Positions 31,828-40,207 of a stretch of DNA of 43,102 nucleotides are shown here, piece by piece; the stretch's first letter is position 1, and every line of letters begins with the position of its first letter. Under the pieces are notes generated by a model. That model was not told the DNA's origin and ran no database searches. It saw only the letters and a list, made by a program, of their open reading frames with translations. Made by a program: the position numbers and the translations under genes. Source of the DNA: Rathayibacter tritici (GTDB lineage Bacteria > Actinomycetota > Actinomycetes > Actinomycetales > Microbacteriaceae); the NCBI RefSeq assembly GCF_002932875.1, contig NZ_PSWS01000024.1, forward strand, positions 1-43,102, written 5' to 3'.

Positions 31828-33900
31828 ATGACAGCACCCGAGGAGCAGGCGCGATCACTCGCGATCATCGGCGGTGGCCCCCGTGCGGTGGGCGTGCTCG
31901 AACGCCTCGCCGCGAACGCCCCCGAACTCGGCGCCGGCCCACTCGTCGTGCATGTGGTCGACCCGTTCCCCATCGGGCCGGGGCGGATCTGGCGCTACGA
32001 GCAATCGCCGCTGCTGAAGCTCAACTCCCGCGCCGCGGACGTCACGATGTTCACCGACGCGAGCTCGACGATCGAGGGCCCGGTCCGCCCCGGACCGTCG
32101 CTGATCGAATGGGCGGAGGCGGTACGCGCGGGCGAGGTGGTCCTGGACGTCGGGGACCCAGCCGTCCGGTGCGAAATCGAGGGGCTTCGAGCCGAGAGCT
32201 TCCCCACCCGCCGTCTGCAGTGCCTCTACCTCCGCTGGTTCTACCGGGAGGTGGTGGCCGCGCTCGGACCGGACGTCGAGATCCGCGAGCACCGGGCTCG
32301 CGCGACGGAGGTCCTCGGCTGCGCCGAGGGCGCTCAGGTGATCGTTCTCGACTCCGGCGACAGGCTCACCGCCGATCTCGTGCTGTTCGCGCTCGGCCGC
32401 AGCGGCGCCCTGCCGACGGAGGAGCAGGCCTGCCTGGCCGCCTTCGCCGCGCGGCACAGTCTCGACTACCTTCCCCCGTCCTCTACCGCCGACGCCGACC
32501 TCAGCGCTCTGACCGCCGGCCGCGACGTGATCGTGCGCGGCTTCGGGCTCGTCGCCGTTGACCTCGTGGTGCTGCTGACGGAGGGGAGAGGCGGCCGGTT
32601 CACGCGCGACCGCGCCGGCGTCCTGCGATACCTGCCGTCCGGCCGTGAGCCGCGGATCACGATCGGCAGCCGCCGAGGTGTGCCCCACCACTCCAAGATC
32701 ACCTCGACGCTGCAGGGGGAAGCGCCTGAGCTTCGGTGGTTCACCGCCGCCGCAGCCGAGGAACTGCGCTCGCGCGGTCGAGCACTCGATTTCACCGAGG
32801 ATGTCTGGCCGCTGATCGCCAAGGAGCTGCTCTGGGGCTACTACCGCGAGCTCTTCACGGGACACCCCGAACGGGTGGGTGTCGGCTGGTCGCAGTTCGC
32901 GGCGGTGTTCTCGCGGCTCGACCCGCGCGCGGCGGTGCTCGCCGGAGCCGAGGGTCCCCGCCCCGACGCTGCGCAGGGCTACGCCGTCCCGGCCCTCGGC
33001 CCCGATGCTGCCCGGGTACTGGCGGATGCGCGGGCGCTCGCGGCGCTCGTCGCCGACACGGTGCCCGACGAGATCGACCGGCTCTTCCTCCCCGACCTCG
33101 ATCGCCCGCTCGCCGGCGCCCGCTTCGCGGATGCGGGGGCAGTGCAGGAGGCGGTACGCGCGTGTATCCGTGACGACCTCGCCCTGCGCACCCGTCAGGA
33201 GCACAGCGCCACCGTGGGCCTGTTCCTCGCGGTGCTGCGCAGTCACGTCCTCCTCGCCGACCTCGCCGCATCGGCCGAGTGGACGCCGCGCTCGCGCATC
33301 GAGGACCTGCACGGCTGGTGGCGCGGCTGGTTCAGCTTCCTCGCGAGCGGCCCGCCTGCGCATCGCCTCGACGACCTGCTCGCTCTCTCGGCGGCCGGTG
33401 TCGTCGACTTCCTCGGCCCGGGCATCCGCGTCGTCGCCTCCGAGGAGGAGGGCCGCTTCGTCGCGAGCAGCCCCGCCGCCGATCGCGTGGTCGCGGCGGA
33501 CGCGCTCGTCGACGCGCGCCTCCCGGAGGTTGGGGTCGCCACGAGCGACGACCCTCTGCTGCGCGCACTCCTCGCCTCGGGCGAGGCCGTCGAGGACGTC
33601 GTCGATCGGGGCGACGCGCTCGTTTCGACGGGGCGGTTGCGCGTCCACCAGGACGACGCGCTGCTGTGTTCGATCAGGGGCGACCGCACGGGTCGGAGGT
33701 ACGCGATCGGGCCGTACACCGATGCGCCGTTCGTCGGCGCGTTCGCGCGGCCGCAGACGAACGCGGTGTCGTTCCGCGAGCACGACCGGGTGGCGCGGGC
33801 GCTGCTGCGGCGCCTCCGCGGCCTGGGGCACGGCGACCCGCAGCCCGGCGCCACCAGTTGTCGATCACCGGCTGCGAGAGGTCGACGCCCGGCCGGTTGA
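31828..33900 (+). CDS. FAD/NAD(P)-binding protein (NAD_binding_9 type), altered C-terminus
   Basis: The 690-residue protein begins with a Rossmann FAD-binding site 'LAIIGGGPRAVGVLERL' (about 11-27), followed by 'IGPGRIWRYEQSPLLKLNSRAADVTMFTD', characteristic of the NAD_binding_9 / FAD-NAD(P)-binding family also seen in adenylylation-linked and siderophore-type operons. A second nucleotide-binding segment ('GRDVIVRGFGLVAVDLVVLL') lies near 230-250. The last roughly 20 residues are antisense to a haloperoxidase remnant and read like random Arg/Pro/Gly sequence, so the native 3' end seems replaced. ATG at 31828 is chosen because homology starts there. Function is unknown. Confidence 0.8.
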   Translation: MTAPEEQARSLAIIGGGPRAVGVLERLAANAPELGAGPLVVHVVDPFPIGPGRIWRYEQSPLLKLNSRAADVTMFTDASSTIEGPVRPGPSLIEWAEAVRAGEVVLDVGDPAVRCEIEGLRAESFPTRRLQCLYLRWFYREVVAALGPDVEIREHRARATEVLGCAEGAQVIVLDSGDRLTADLVLFALGRSGALPTEEQACLAAFAARHSLDYLPPSSTADADLSALTAGRDVIVRGFGLVAVDLVVLLTEGRGGRFTRDRAGVLRYLPSGREPRITIGSRRGVPHHSKITSTLQGEAPELRWFTAAAAEELRSRGRALDFTEDVWPLIAKELLWGYYRELFTGHPERVGVGWSQFAAVFSRLDPRAAVLAGAEGPRPDAAQGYAVPALGPDAARVLADARALAALVADTVPDEIDRLFLPDLDRPLAGARFADAGAVQEAVRACIRDDLALRTRQEHSATVGLFLAVLRSHVLLADLAASAEWTPRSRIEDLHGWWRGWFSFLASGPPAHRLDDLLALSAAGVVDFLGPGIRVVASEEEGRFVASSPAADRVVAADALVDARLPEVGVATSDDPLLRALLASGEAVEDVVDRGDALVSTGRLRVHQDDALLCSIRGDRTGRRYAIGPYTDAPFVGAFARPQTNAVSFREHDRVARALLRRLRGLGHGDPQPGATSCRSPAARGRRPAG

Positions 33901-33967
33901 AGCCGTAGAACGCTCCGGAGGCGACGGCCTGGAAGAACTCGCCGCGATTCACCGCGAGCGGGTCGCC
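33844..33967 (-). pseudogene. Fragment of a non-heme haloperoxidase-type alpha/beta hydrolase
   Basis: About 41 codons on the minus strand read 'LAVNRGEFFQAVASGAFYG' and 'FNRPGVDLSQPVIDNWWR', the cap-region segment of non-heme chloroperoxidase/arylesterase-type alpha/beta hydrolases ('..NRAEFF....SGPFYGFNRPGA..S...I.NWWRQG'). No nucleophile elbow or C-terminal His region is present on either side. Codon bias is still good, so decay is recent. It lies between the 3' ends of the FAD-binding protein gene and the gamma-glutamyltransferase gene. Confidence 0.6.
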
Positions 33968-34022
33968 GTCCGTCGCGACGCAGGGGGCGACCCGGCCGCC
34001 CGCGGGGTCGGATCGACGTCCG

Positions 34023-35903
34023 TCACTTCTCCGGATGGACCACCAACCCGACGCCACCGCCGCGCCGCACCGGTTCGGCGACCGCCGTCATCCGGCCGGA
34101 CGGATCGACCTCGATGGCCGCCGCCGCGCCGATCTTCGCGGCCGAGGTGAGGGTGTCGCCCGACGGGGTCAACTGCTGGCCGTAGGGAGCGAGGACATCG
34201 GCGTACGCCGTGATGAACTCGGGCTCGGCCGAGGTCGACGCGGTGTTGCGCTGGGACGCGCGCGGCGCCGCCACCGCCTCCGGGAGCGTCATGCCGAGGT
34301 CGATGCGGTTGATCAGCGTCTGGAGCACCGTCGTGATGATCGTCGATCCTCCGGGCGAACCGACGACAAGCCGGACGTCGCCGCCGTCGAGCACGATCGT
34401 CGGCGCCATCGATGAGCGCGGTCGCTTGCCCGGTTCGATCCGGTTCGGGTCCCCGTCGACGAACGTCGTGGAGAAGTCGGTGAGCTCGTTGTTGAGGAGG
34501 AAGCCCCGTCCGGGGACGGTCATCGCCGAGCCGCCGGTCTGCTCGATCGACAGTGTGTAGGAGGCGGCGTTGCCCCACTTGTCGACCACGGAGAGGTGGG
34601 TGGTCGATATGTTCTCGGTGTCGGGCTCCGTCACGGCGGGGGCGATCGAGCATCCGAGTCCCTCGAGAGTGCCGGGCCCGACCGGGTGCACGGACGCCGT
34701 CCTCGGGTCGATCGTGCAGTCCCGGGTGTCCGCGAACTCCTTGCTGAGGAGCGTCTCGGTCGGCACATCGGAGAATGCCGAGTCGCCCACGAAGGCGTCG
34801 CGGTCGGCGAAGGCGCGGGCGGACGCCTCGAGGTAGAGGTGCAGGGCGTTGCCGGGGTCCTCCGCGCTGAGATCGTGGTTCTCGAGGATGTTCAGTGCCT
34901 CGCCGACCGCGATCCCTCCCGCGGCGGAGGGCCCCATGCCGTAGACGTCACGTCCGCGGTAGGAGACGTGGGTGGGCGCCTGCTCGACCACGGAGTAGGC
35001 GCCGAGGTCGGCGGCGGTCAGCGAGCCGGCCGGGGTGGGGAGGTCGGAGCCGGATGCGACGCGCGGGTTCTGGACCGTGTCGGCGATCTCGGCGGCCAGC
35101 GCGCCTCCGTAGAACGCGCTCGGCCCGTGAACGGCGATGGAGGTCAGGGTCTTCGCGAGATCGAGATTGCGGAACGTGCTCCCCACCTTCGGGGCATCGC
35201 CGCCCGGGAGGAACAGCTTCGCCGTGTCCGGGAACGCCTGGAACCGCTTCAGATTGTCGAGCGTCTGGCTGCGGAAGGTGTCATCGACCCGGAAGCCCCT
35301 CGCCGCGAGCGCGATCGACGGCGCCAGCACGACGGGGAGCGGCAGGGTGCCGAAGCGCGTGACGGCGGCGTCCCAGGTCGCCACCGTTCCGGGGACGCCG
35401 ACCGCGACGCCCGAGGAGACGAGGTCTGGGCTGAACGGATAGGGAGCGCCCGTCGCCGGATCGATGAACGCGTCCGAGGTGATCCCGGCCGGCGCGGTCT
35501 CGCGCCCGTCGATGGTGCTGACCTCACCGGACGCCTTGTCGAAGTAGACCAGGTACCCGCCGCCGCCGATGCCGGCGCTGTAGGGCTCGGTGACCCCCAG
35601 AGCGGCGGCCGTCGCGACCGCGGCGTCCGCGGCATTGCCGCCGCGCTTGAGTACTTCGAGGCCCACCCGGCTCGCGTTCGCGTCGACGGAGGAGACCGCA
35701 CCGCCGTAGCCGACCGACGTGGAGGGGGACAGAACGGGCCCACCGAGGACGTCGCGGATCTTCTCGGGCGAGAGCCTGGCGTCCGTGAGGTGACCGGAGA
35801 TCGGCTGGTCGAGCGCAGATGCCGGCGCGGCACCCGCCGCTCCGAATGAGACGACCGCGACCAGCGCGATCGCGATCCGGCGGAACACGGGTGTCGTGGC
35901 CAA
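34023..35903 (-). CDS. ggt: Gamma-glutamyltransferase
   Basis: The 626-residue enzyme transfers or hydrolyses the gamma-glutamyl group of glutathione-like compounds. A signal peptide (1-31) predicts export. The large-subunit start 'GGAVSSVDANASRVGLEVLKRGGNAADAAVATAAALGVTEPYSAGIGGGGY' (67-117) is hallmark sequence, and autoprocessing occurs before Thr434 in 'STTHLSVVD' (433-441), the catalytic nucleophile of the small subunit. 'MAPTI' and 'GSPGG' complete the active site. The start is a TTG with GGAGG six bases upstream, a rare start codon well supported here. Actinobacteria lack or vary in glutathione, so the extracellular substrate may be other gamma-glutamyl peptides. Confidence 0.93.
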   Translation of the reverse strand: MATTPVFRRIAIALVAVVSFGAAGAAPASALDQPISGHLTDARLSPEKIRDVLGGPVLSPSTSVGYGGAVSSVDANASRVGLEVLKRGGNAADAAVATAAALGVTEPYSAGIGGGGYLVYFDKASGEVSTIDGRETAPAGITSDAFIDPATGAPYPFSPDLVSSGVAVGVPGTVATWDAAVTRFGTLPLPVVLAPSIALAARGFRVDDTFRSQTLDNLKRFQAFPDTAKLFLPGGDAPKVGSTFRNLDLAKTLTSIAVHGPSAFYGGALAAEIADTVQNPRVASGSDLPTPAGSLTAADLGAYSVVEQAPTHVSYRGRDVYGMGPSAAGGIAVGEALNILENHDLSAEDPGNALHLYLEASARAFADRDAFVGDSAFSDVPTETLLSKEFADTRDCTIDPRTASVHPVGPGTLEGLGCSIAPAVTEPDTENISTTHLSVVDKWGNAASYTLSIEQTGGSAMTVPGRGFLLNNELTDFSTTFVDGDPNRIEPGKRPRSSMAPTIVLDGGDVRLVVGSPGGSTIITTVLQTLINRIDLGMTLPEAVAAPRASQRNTASTSAEPEFITAYADVLAPYGQQLTPSGDTLTSAAKIGAAAAIEVDPSGRMTAVAEPVRRGGGVGLVVHPEK

Positions 35904-36221
35904 GGTGTTCCTCCATCAGAACTCAGTGGGGTGCGGAGTGCGGGTCTGGGGTCCCTCATCCAGGGGTAGGTCTCGGATGCGGGGTAGGGACTGTACCGCG
36001 GCTGCCCGCCGACGTCGAGGTGTTCCTCGCGCTGTCTCTCAGCCTTGCCTCGGTGGCGATGTCCAACCCGGAGGTGCGGGGAGAGCGTCGGCCGCGGGAA
36101 TCCCCACCCACAGAATTCCATCGGCACGTCGTGCGCCCACGGCGAGTGCGCCGAGGGGCTCCGCCATGTCCTCGGCGGCATCGGCACCCGTCGACTCCGG
36201 ATTATCGACGGTCCTTTCGTA
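35904..36221. other. Upstream region of ggt, no gene seen
   Basis: About 320 bases between ggt and the terminator of the upstream secreted-protein gene. Frames through it have no convincing start or codon bias. It should hold the ggt promoter; no clear motif was identified. Confidence 0.4.
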
Positions 36222-36249
36222 GTGGCGGGCCGACGGATCGGCCCGCCAC
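36222..36249 (-). terminator. Perfect 11-base terminator hairpin
   Basis: GTGGCGGGCCG (36222..36232) pairs perfectly with CGGCCCGCCAC (36239..36249) around a 6-base loop, 9 bases past the stop codon of the secreted-protein gene on the minus strand. Confidence 0.85.
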
Positions 36250-36258
36250 CAGCGTCGG

Positions 36259-37074
36259 CTACTTCGCGGAGATCGTCTCCGGAAGGGGCTGATCGGAGAA
36301 CTGCGTCCGGGTCGTGCCCGCGCCGATCTCTGCTCGCAGCGACTGGATCTCCTGACCGTTCAGAATGCTTGACTGGCTGGACTCCTGTTGCGGCGTCAGC
36401 CCTTCTTCCACAGACGCCGACATGGATTCATCCCCCTGCGGTCGTGCTGTGTCCGACGCGGTCCCGTACGGGTTGTCGACCCTGTGGTTCAGTATTGAAT
36501 ACGTCACCCAGTCTGGGCACTTCTCCTTGCCGCCATTGTCGCAATACATGTTTTGCAGGCCGAGCACGCCGCCCGCGGGCCACCCGTCGTACGTGGAGAC
36601 CTCGTGGGGGTTGTACACGCCGATCAGCTTCCGGCGGTCCGTCAGCGTGCAGGTGGCACTGTCGCACGCGTACTTCCCCGCGTAAGCGGCCAGCGCATAT
36701 CGACCGTCGGCCTGCCGGGTGTAGTTCTTCGACATCATGACTCTTCTCTGAGCCTCGACGCTCCAAACGTTGTACTTATTCCAGGCTTTGTCGACTCCCC
36801 AACCGAGTCCGCTGTCGGCGTCGTAGAATCCGCGTCGAAGCGGAATGTTCCCCAGCCTGGGGTGTGCGGCGGTAGCGAGAACCTCACTGGTGGGATATCC
36901 ACTGGGCGGGGGTGCCGCGTTCGCCACCGCCGCTCCTGACAGCCCGATCCCGACCGCCAACGCGGAAGCAATGACCGCTCGAATCGTGAGCCTCCGGGCG
37001 GCCGTTGGAGCAGCGATGGTCGCGCGGATGGCCTTGGCGCGCTCGACAAGTGTGAGTTCGACGTGTGGCTTCAC
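36259..37074 (-). CDS. Secreted protein of unknown function
   Basis: The 271-residue protein has a long basic N-region and a hydrophobic core ('AVIASALAVGIGLSGAAVANA', cleavage near residue 53), so it is probably exported. The mature part contains four Cys (in 'KYACDSATCTL' and 'NMYCDNGGKEKCPDW', likely two disulfides), many Tyr and Gly, and a Ser/Gln/Glu-rich disordered tail. No family was recognised; the 'CDSATC' and 'YSILNHRVDNPYG' segments suggest a compact folded domain. GTG start with GAGGGGAAAG upstream. Composition is less GC-rich than neighbours. Confidence 0.75.
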   Translation of the reverse strand: MKPHVELTLVERAKAIRATIAAPTAARRLTIRAVIASALAVGIGLSGAAVANAAPPPSGYPTSEVLATAAHPRLGNIPLRRGFYDADSGLGWGVDKAWNKYNVWSVEAQRRVMMSKNYTRQADGRYALAAYAGKYACDSATCTLTDRRKLIGVYNPHEVSTYDGWPAGGVLGLQNMYCDNGGKEKCPDWVTYSILNHRVDNPYGTASDTARPQGDESMSASVEEGLTPQQESSQSSILNGQEIQSLRAEIGAGTTRTQFSDQPLPETISAK

Positions 37075-37385
37075 AGGTTCTTTCCCCTCAGATCATTGGA
37101 TGGAAGTTCCTTCAGTAGGCCACCATTCTCCGTTTGGGGGAGATCCTCAAAGCCCCCGTAGGGTGGGGCTCAATTCTGCTAGGAAGTTCAGGATCCGCCC
37201 GTAGAGGGCTCCAATCATTGTCGAACCGTGAATGATCCGCAGCTCGATCACGAGCGCACTCGAACGGGCGCCGCGGTCGGTGCGGGAAAGATCAGTCACC
37301 ACGCTTCTGCCGCTTCTCGACCAGCCCTTCCACTCCCGTGGGTGCGCTGGATGGTGTCAACGTCGACGCGGGTCTCGCCCTGGGT
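37075..37385. other. Gap between secreted orphan and HTH gene
   Basis: No gene is supported. The stretch 37100..37250 is comparatively AT-rich, as expected for the promoter of the secreted-protein gene. A weak inverted repeat ATCATT (37214..37219)/AATGAT (37231..37236) is present. Confidence 0.35.
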
Positions 37386-37631
37386 TTATCGGGACCCGAT
37401 GGAGAAGAGCGCTTGAGGCGTTGTTTCGAGGGCGTCGCAGATGAGGGTGAGTGTGGTGAAGCGGATGGCCTTGGCTCGGTTGTTCTTGAGGATGGACAGA
37501 TTGGCCACGGTGATCCCGGTTCGAGCGGACAGCTCGGTAAGAGTGACCCGCCGATCGGCGAGAACTGCGTCGAGGTGGCAGAGGATCCGATGGTTGCCGT
37601 TCCCCTCGTCGGGGGCGCTAGACGACGCCAT
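37386..37631 (-). CDS. YozG-type Cro/CI family HTH regulator
   Basis: The 81-residue protein is a helix-turn-helix of the YozG type: 'HLDAVLADRRVTLTELSARTGITVANLSILKNNRAKAIRFTTLTLICDALETTPQALF', with the diagnostic 'VANLSILKN.RAKAIRF' block. Its start overlaps the end of the DUF2975 gene by 14 bases, the same pairing known as YoaS/YozG in Bacillus subtilis. In such pairs the membrane protein is thought to influence the regulator; the genes controlled are unknown. Confidence 0.88.
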   Translation of the reverse strand: MASSSAPDEGNGNHRILCHLDAVLADRRVTLTELSARTGITVANLSILKNNRAKAIRFTTLTLICDALETTPQALFSIGSR

Positions 37632-38292
37632 CGACGTCTTCTTCTAGGAGAGCGCCCGCGCGAAAAGCGGCCGTCAGCGCTGCGGCGATCAGCCCAGCGA
37701 TGATGATGGGAATCGGCCACTGAGGCAGGTTCGTGCCGATCGTTCGGTAATCGCTGCCAAGGAAGGCGATCCGCTGTTGCTCGCTCACGTGGCCTGTCCC
37801 GAAGAGGAGGCCGATCCTCGTGTTCAGGTAGATGGTCGCGGCGGTATCGGCAAGCCCCTGCGCACTACCGCCGGCGAGGAGTGCGACGCTGAGGCGTTGC
37901 CAATTGCCGAGGACGAACGTGTCGAAGGGACGAGCCAACGAGATCCCACGCAGCGCTCGAAGCAGGAAAAGAGCGCCAAGGACGACAGTTGCAGCATGGA
38001 GAGCTGTGGGCAGCGCGCAGATGAGACGCACACTGAAGGTTGAGTCCGCGAGCGTCCCTGTCGCTCCGTCTCGGAGATCGGCTTGTAAGAGCTGCGGGAG
38101 GTAGCTCAGCGGCACCGCTCCGTCCGCTCGTCCGAAGGCGAACGGTGCCCGACCCGTGACGATCGTCATCGCCTGGATGGCGTCGAGGACCACGGTGAAT
38201 GCGGCGACGATCAACAGAGTCGCTCGCACGAAGCGAAGGAGCGGCGGCCGGTCTTTGACGCGTCCGCTGAGGACCGTTCCTGTGTGCTTCAT
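37618..38292 (-). CDS. DUF2975 membrane protein
   Basis: The 224-residue protein has four membrane segments (about 20-45, 90-112, 130-155 and 192-212) in the arrangement of DUF2975 proteins, which are found next to a small YozG-type regulator, as here. The soluble loops lack recognisable enzyme motifs. Its start region is duplicated (see 38282..38315), so the authentic ATG at 38292 is preceded by a second ATG in another frame. Confidence 0.82.
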   Translation of the reverse strand: MKHTGTVLSGRVKDRPPLLRFVRATLLIVAAFTVVLDAIQAMTIVTGRAPFAFGRADGAVPLSYLPQLLQADLRDGATGTLADSTFSVRLICALPTALHAATVVLGALFLLRALRGISLARPFDTFVLGNWQRLSVALLAGGSAQGLADTAATIYLNTRIGLLFGTGHVSEQQRIAFLGSDYRTIGTNLPQWPIPIIIAGLIAAALTAAFRAGALLEEDVDGVV

Positions 38293-38315
38293 TTCTTCGT
38301 GTGCTTCATCTCTTC
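38282..38315 (-). repeat. Tandem 17-base duplication of the start region
   Basis: GAAGAGATGAAGCACAC (38315..38299) is followed immediately by GAAGAAATGAAGCACAC (38298..38282), differing by one base. Each copy carries an ATG. Because 17 is not a multiple of three, the first ATG is out of frame with the DUF2975 gene. Confidence 0.9.
38289..38309 (-). CDS. Six-codon upstream ORF (MKHTKK) overlapping the DUF2975 start
   Basis: The first ATG of the duplicated start region (38309) has the better ribosome site (AAAGG seven bases upstream) and encodes MKHTKK followed by TGA. That stop overlaps the DUF2975 ATG as ATGA, the classic layout for translational re-initiation. The main gene has only a weak site of its own. 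Whether the peptide is made is inferred. Confidence 0.5.
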   Translation of the reverse strand: MKHTKK

Positions 38316-38415
38316 GCCTTTATTGATGATCGATGTTATCGAAAAACAATAATACGGCGGGGGCTGGTAGCGCAAGAACCTCTCCGCGGGTCAGCGACGA
38401 GCGGGCGCCCCTGTT

Positions 38416-39219
38416 CTACCGTCTCGACCCGTCGTCGCGCAGCAGCACCTTCCCGTCCGCATACGCGTCATGCGAGAACCACACCGTCACCCCGGCCGCC
38501 TCTGCCCGCTGAAGCTCTATCGACGTCCGCTCATGCGCCTCCGCCTCGTCGCTGATGAACCGCGGCAGCCACCGCAACCGCCGCGACCACCCCAGGAACT
38601 CCCGCCCCCACGCCGCGTCCCCCGCCACGAGCACCTGGCCGTCGAAGAGCACCCCCAGGTGCCCCCGCGCGTGCCCCGGCAGCGACACCACGAGCACCGA
38701 TCCGTCCCCGAGCAGGTCGAACCCGCTCAGCCCAGCGACCGTCACCGCGGGCTGCTCGTCCGCCACGATCCCGGGCGTGAACCACGCAGGCAGCAGCGCG
38801 CGGAAGATGCCCTCCCGCACCCGACTCCGCCGCAGCGACGCGACCTGCCCCGACGACAGGACGAACGTCGCGTCCGGGAACCAGCGCACCCCGCCCACAT
38901 GATCCGGGTGCAGGTGCGTCAGCACCACGAACTCCACGTCGTCCGGCGTCAGCCCGAGGGCGAGCAGCCGCTGGTCGACGGTCTCCTCGCCCGACACCAG
39001 CGCCGGCAGGATCCGCCCGTACAGCCACCCGACGAGCCCCGTCCCGCGGAACGTCGGCGGGTACCCCGTGTCCACGAGCACCCGCCGCCCGCTCGCGTGC
39101 GTGTAGAGGAACACGTTCGAGGGGAACACTCGCCGCGGCAGCCCCTTCCCGCGGAACACCCGCGACAGCGGGAACACCGTGCTCCCGCACGCCATCACCT
39201 GCACCGATGACTCAGCCAC
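38416..39219 (-). CDS. MBL-fold metallo-hydrolase
   Basis: The 267-residue protein belongs to the metallo-beta-lactamase fold. Zinc ligands are visible in 'THLHPDHVGG' (101-110), His183 or His187 in 'PGHARGHLGV', Asp201 in 'VAGDAAW' and His250 in 'WFSHDA'. Overall order resembles lactonase/arylsulfatase-like members that open lactones or esters. Its GTG start lies inside the last codons of the upstream reductase gene (8-base overlap), and it is the last of three overlapping genes. A role in hydrolysing a lactone or thioester made by the neighbouring enzymes is an inference. Confidence 0.87.
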   Translation of the reverse strand: MAESSVQVMACGSTVFPLSRVFRGKGLPRRVFPSNVFLYTHASGRRVLVDTGYPPTFRGTGLVGWLYGRILPALVSGEETVDQRLLALGLTPDDVEFVVLTHLHPDHVGGVRWFPDATFVLSSGQVASLRRSRVREGIFRALLPAWFTPGIVADEQPAVTVAGLSGFDLLGDGSVLVVSLPGHARGHLGVLFDGQVLVAGDAAWGREFLGWSRRLRWLPRFISDEAEAHERTSIELQRAEAAGVTVWFSHDAYADGKVLLRDDGSRR

Positions 39220-40207
39220 GCGTCCTCCTCAGATGCTCTCCGACCCGGCGGATCCCCTCGGCCAGCGGCACGGTCGGCTCGTAGCCGAGCTCGGCCCGCG
39301 CCCGCGAGATGTCGAGGGTCTGCGCGTAGGCGAGCGTCGCGACGGTGTACCGGGTGAACGGCGGCTCCCGCCCGGGCAGCAGCCGGTACACCCGCTCCAG
39401 CACCTCCGCGAGCACCGTCAGCACGCGCAGGTCCACGCGGATGAAGCGCGGCTCCTCGCCCATCGCGGTGAAGAAGCGCGCGAGCAGGTCGCCGAGCGGG
39501 GCCGGCTCGCCGTTGGTGATGTTGTAGACGCCGCCCTCGGCGACCGGAGCGTCGGCCGCGAGCACCAGCGCGTGCGCGGCGTTCTCGACGCAGGTGATGT
39601 CGACAGGGTTCCGGCCGCCGTCGAAGAGGGGGATGCCGCGGCGGCGGCTGGCGGCGACGAAGCGGGGGAGGAGGCTGGGGTCGCCGACCCCGATCAGACC
39701 CCGGGGGCGCAGGATGACGAGCTCGCGGATCCGGCCGATGCGGTGCGCCTCCTGCAGCAGCCGTTCGGCCTCGATCTTGCTGCGGATGTAGAGGCTCATC
39801 CGGCTGCCGGTGTCGACGTCCTCCTCCCGCACCAGGAATTGGTGGCGCCGCGCGGAGTAGATACTCGGCGACGAGACGAAGACGAACCGGCGGATTCCGC
39901 AGCGCTCGGCCAGCGCGATCATCGCCTCCGTGCCCGCCACGTTCGCGCGTTCGAACTCGCTCCACCGGCCCCACGGGCTCGACAGTGCGGCGGCGTGCAC
40001 AAGGACGTCGGCGTGCACGTCCAGACGGCCCAGCTCGGCGAGGTCGGCGCGGAGGATCGTGGCACCCTCCTCCTCCAGCCGCGCCAGCGCCCGCGGGTCG
40101 CGGCCCGTGGCGAGCACGTCGTCGCCCGCGGCCAGGAACTCCCGCACCGCGTAACCGCCGAGAAAGCCCGTCGCTCCGGTGATCAGGACGCGGCGCTCAC
40201 CGGACAT
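39212..40207 (-). CDS. NAD(P)-dependent epimerase/dehydratase, OleD/3-beta-HSD-like reductase
   Basis: The 331-residue extended SDR carries TGATGFLGG (10-18), 'DVLVHAAALSSPWG' (67-80), Ser112/113 in 'FVSSPSIYS' and Tyr140/Lys144 in 'YIRSK'. The combination '..HAAAL.SPWG....F...NV.GT' is typical of the 3-beta-hydroxysteroid dehydrogenase-like group that includes OleD, which reduces 2-alkyl-3-keto acids in olefin biosynthesis. It overlaps the MBL gene by 8 bases and the glycosyltransferase gene by 11 bases, so all three are translated as a unit. Reduction of the product of the nearby ketosynthase is a reasonable guess. Confidence 0.85.
   Translation of the reverse strand: MSGERRVLITGATGFLGGYAVREFLAAGDDVLATGRDPRALARLEEEGATILRADLAELGRLDVHADVLVHAAALSSPWGRWSEFERANVAGTEAMIALAERCGIRRFVFVSSPSIYSARRHQFLVREEDVDTGSRMSLYIRSKIEAERLLQEAHRIGRIRELVILRPRGLIGVGDPSLLPRFVAASRRRGIPLFDGGRNPVDITCVENAAHALVLAADAPVAEGGVYNITNGEPAPLGDLLARFFTAMGEEPRFIRVDLRVLTVLAEVLERVYRLLPGREPPFTRYTVATLAYAQTLDISRARAELGYEPTVPLAEGIRRVGEHLRRTRG

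Noticed and set aside
34425-34450. tRNA-like GGTTCGATCC segment
   Set aside because: It lies inside the ggt coding sequence and no acceptor or anticodon stem can be formed around it.
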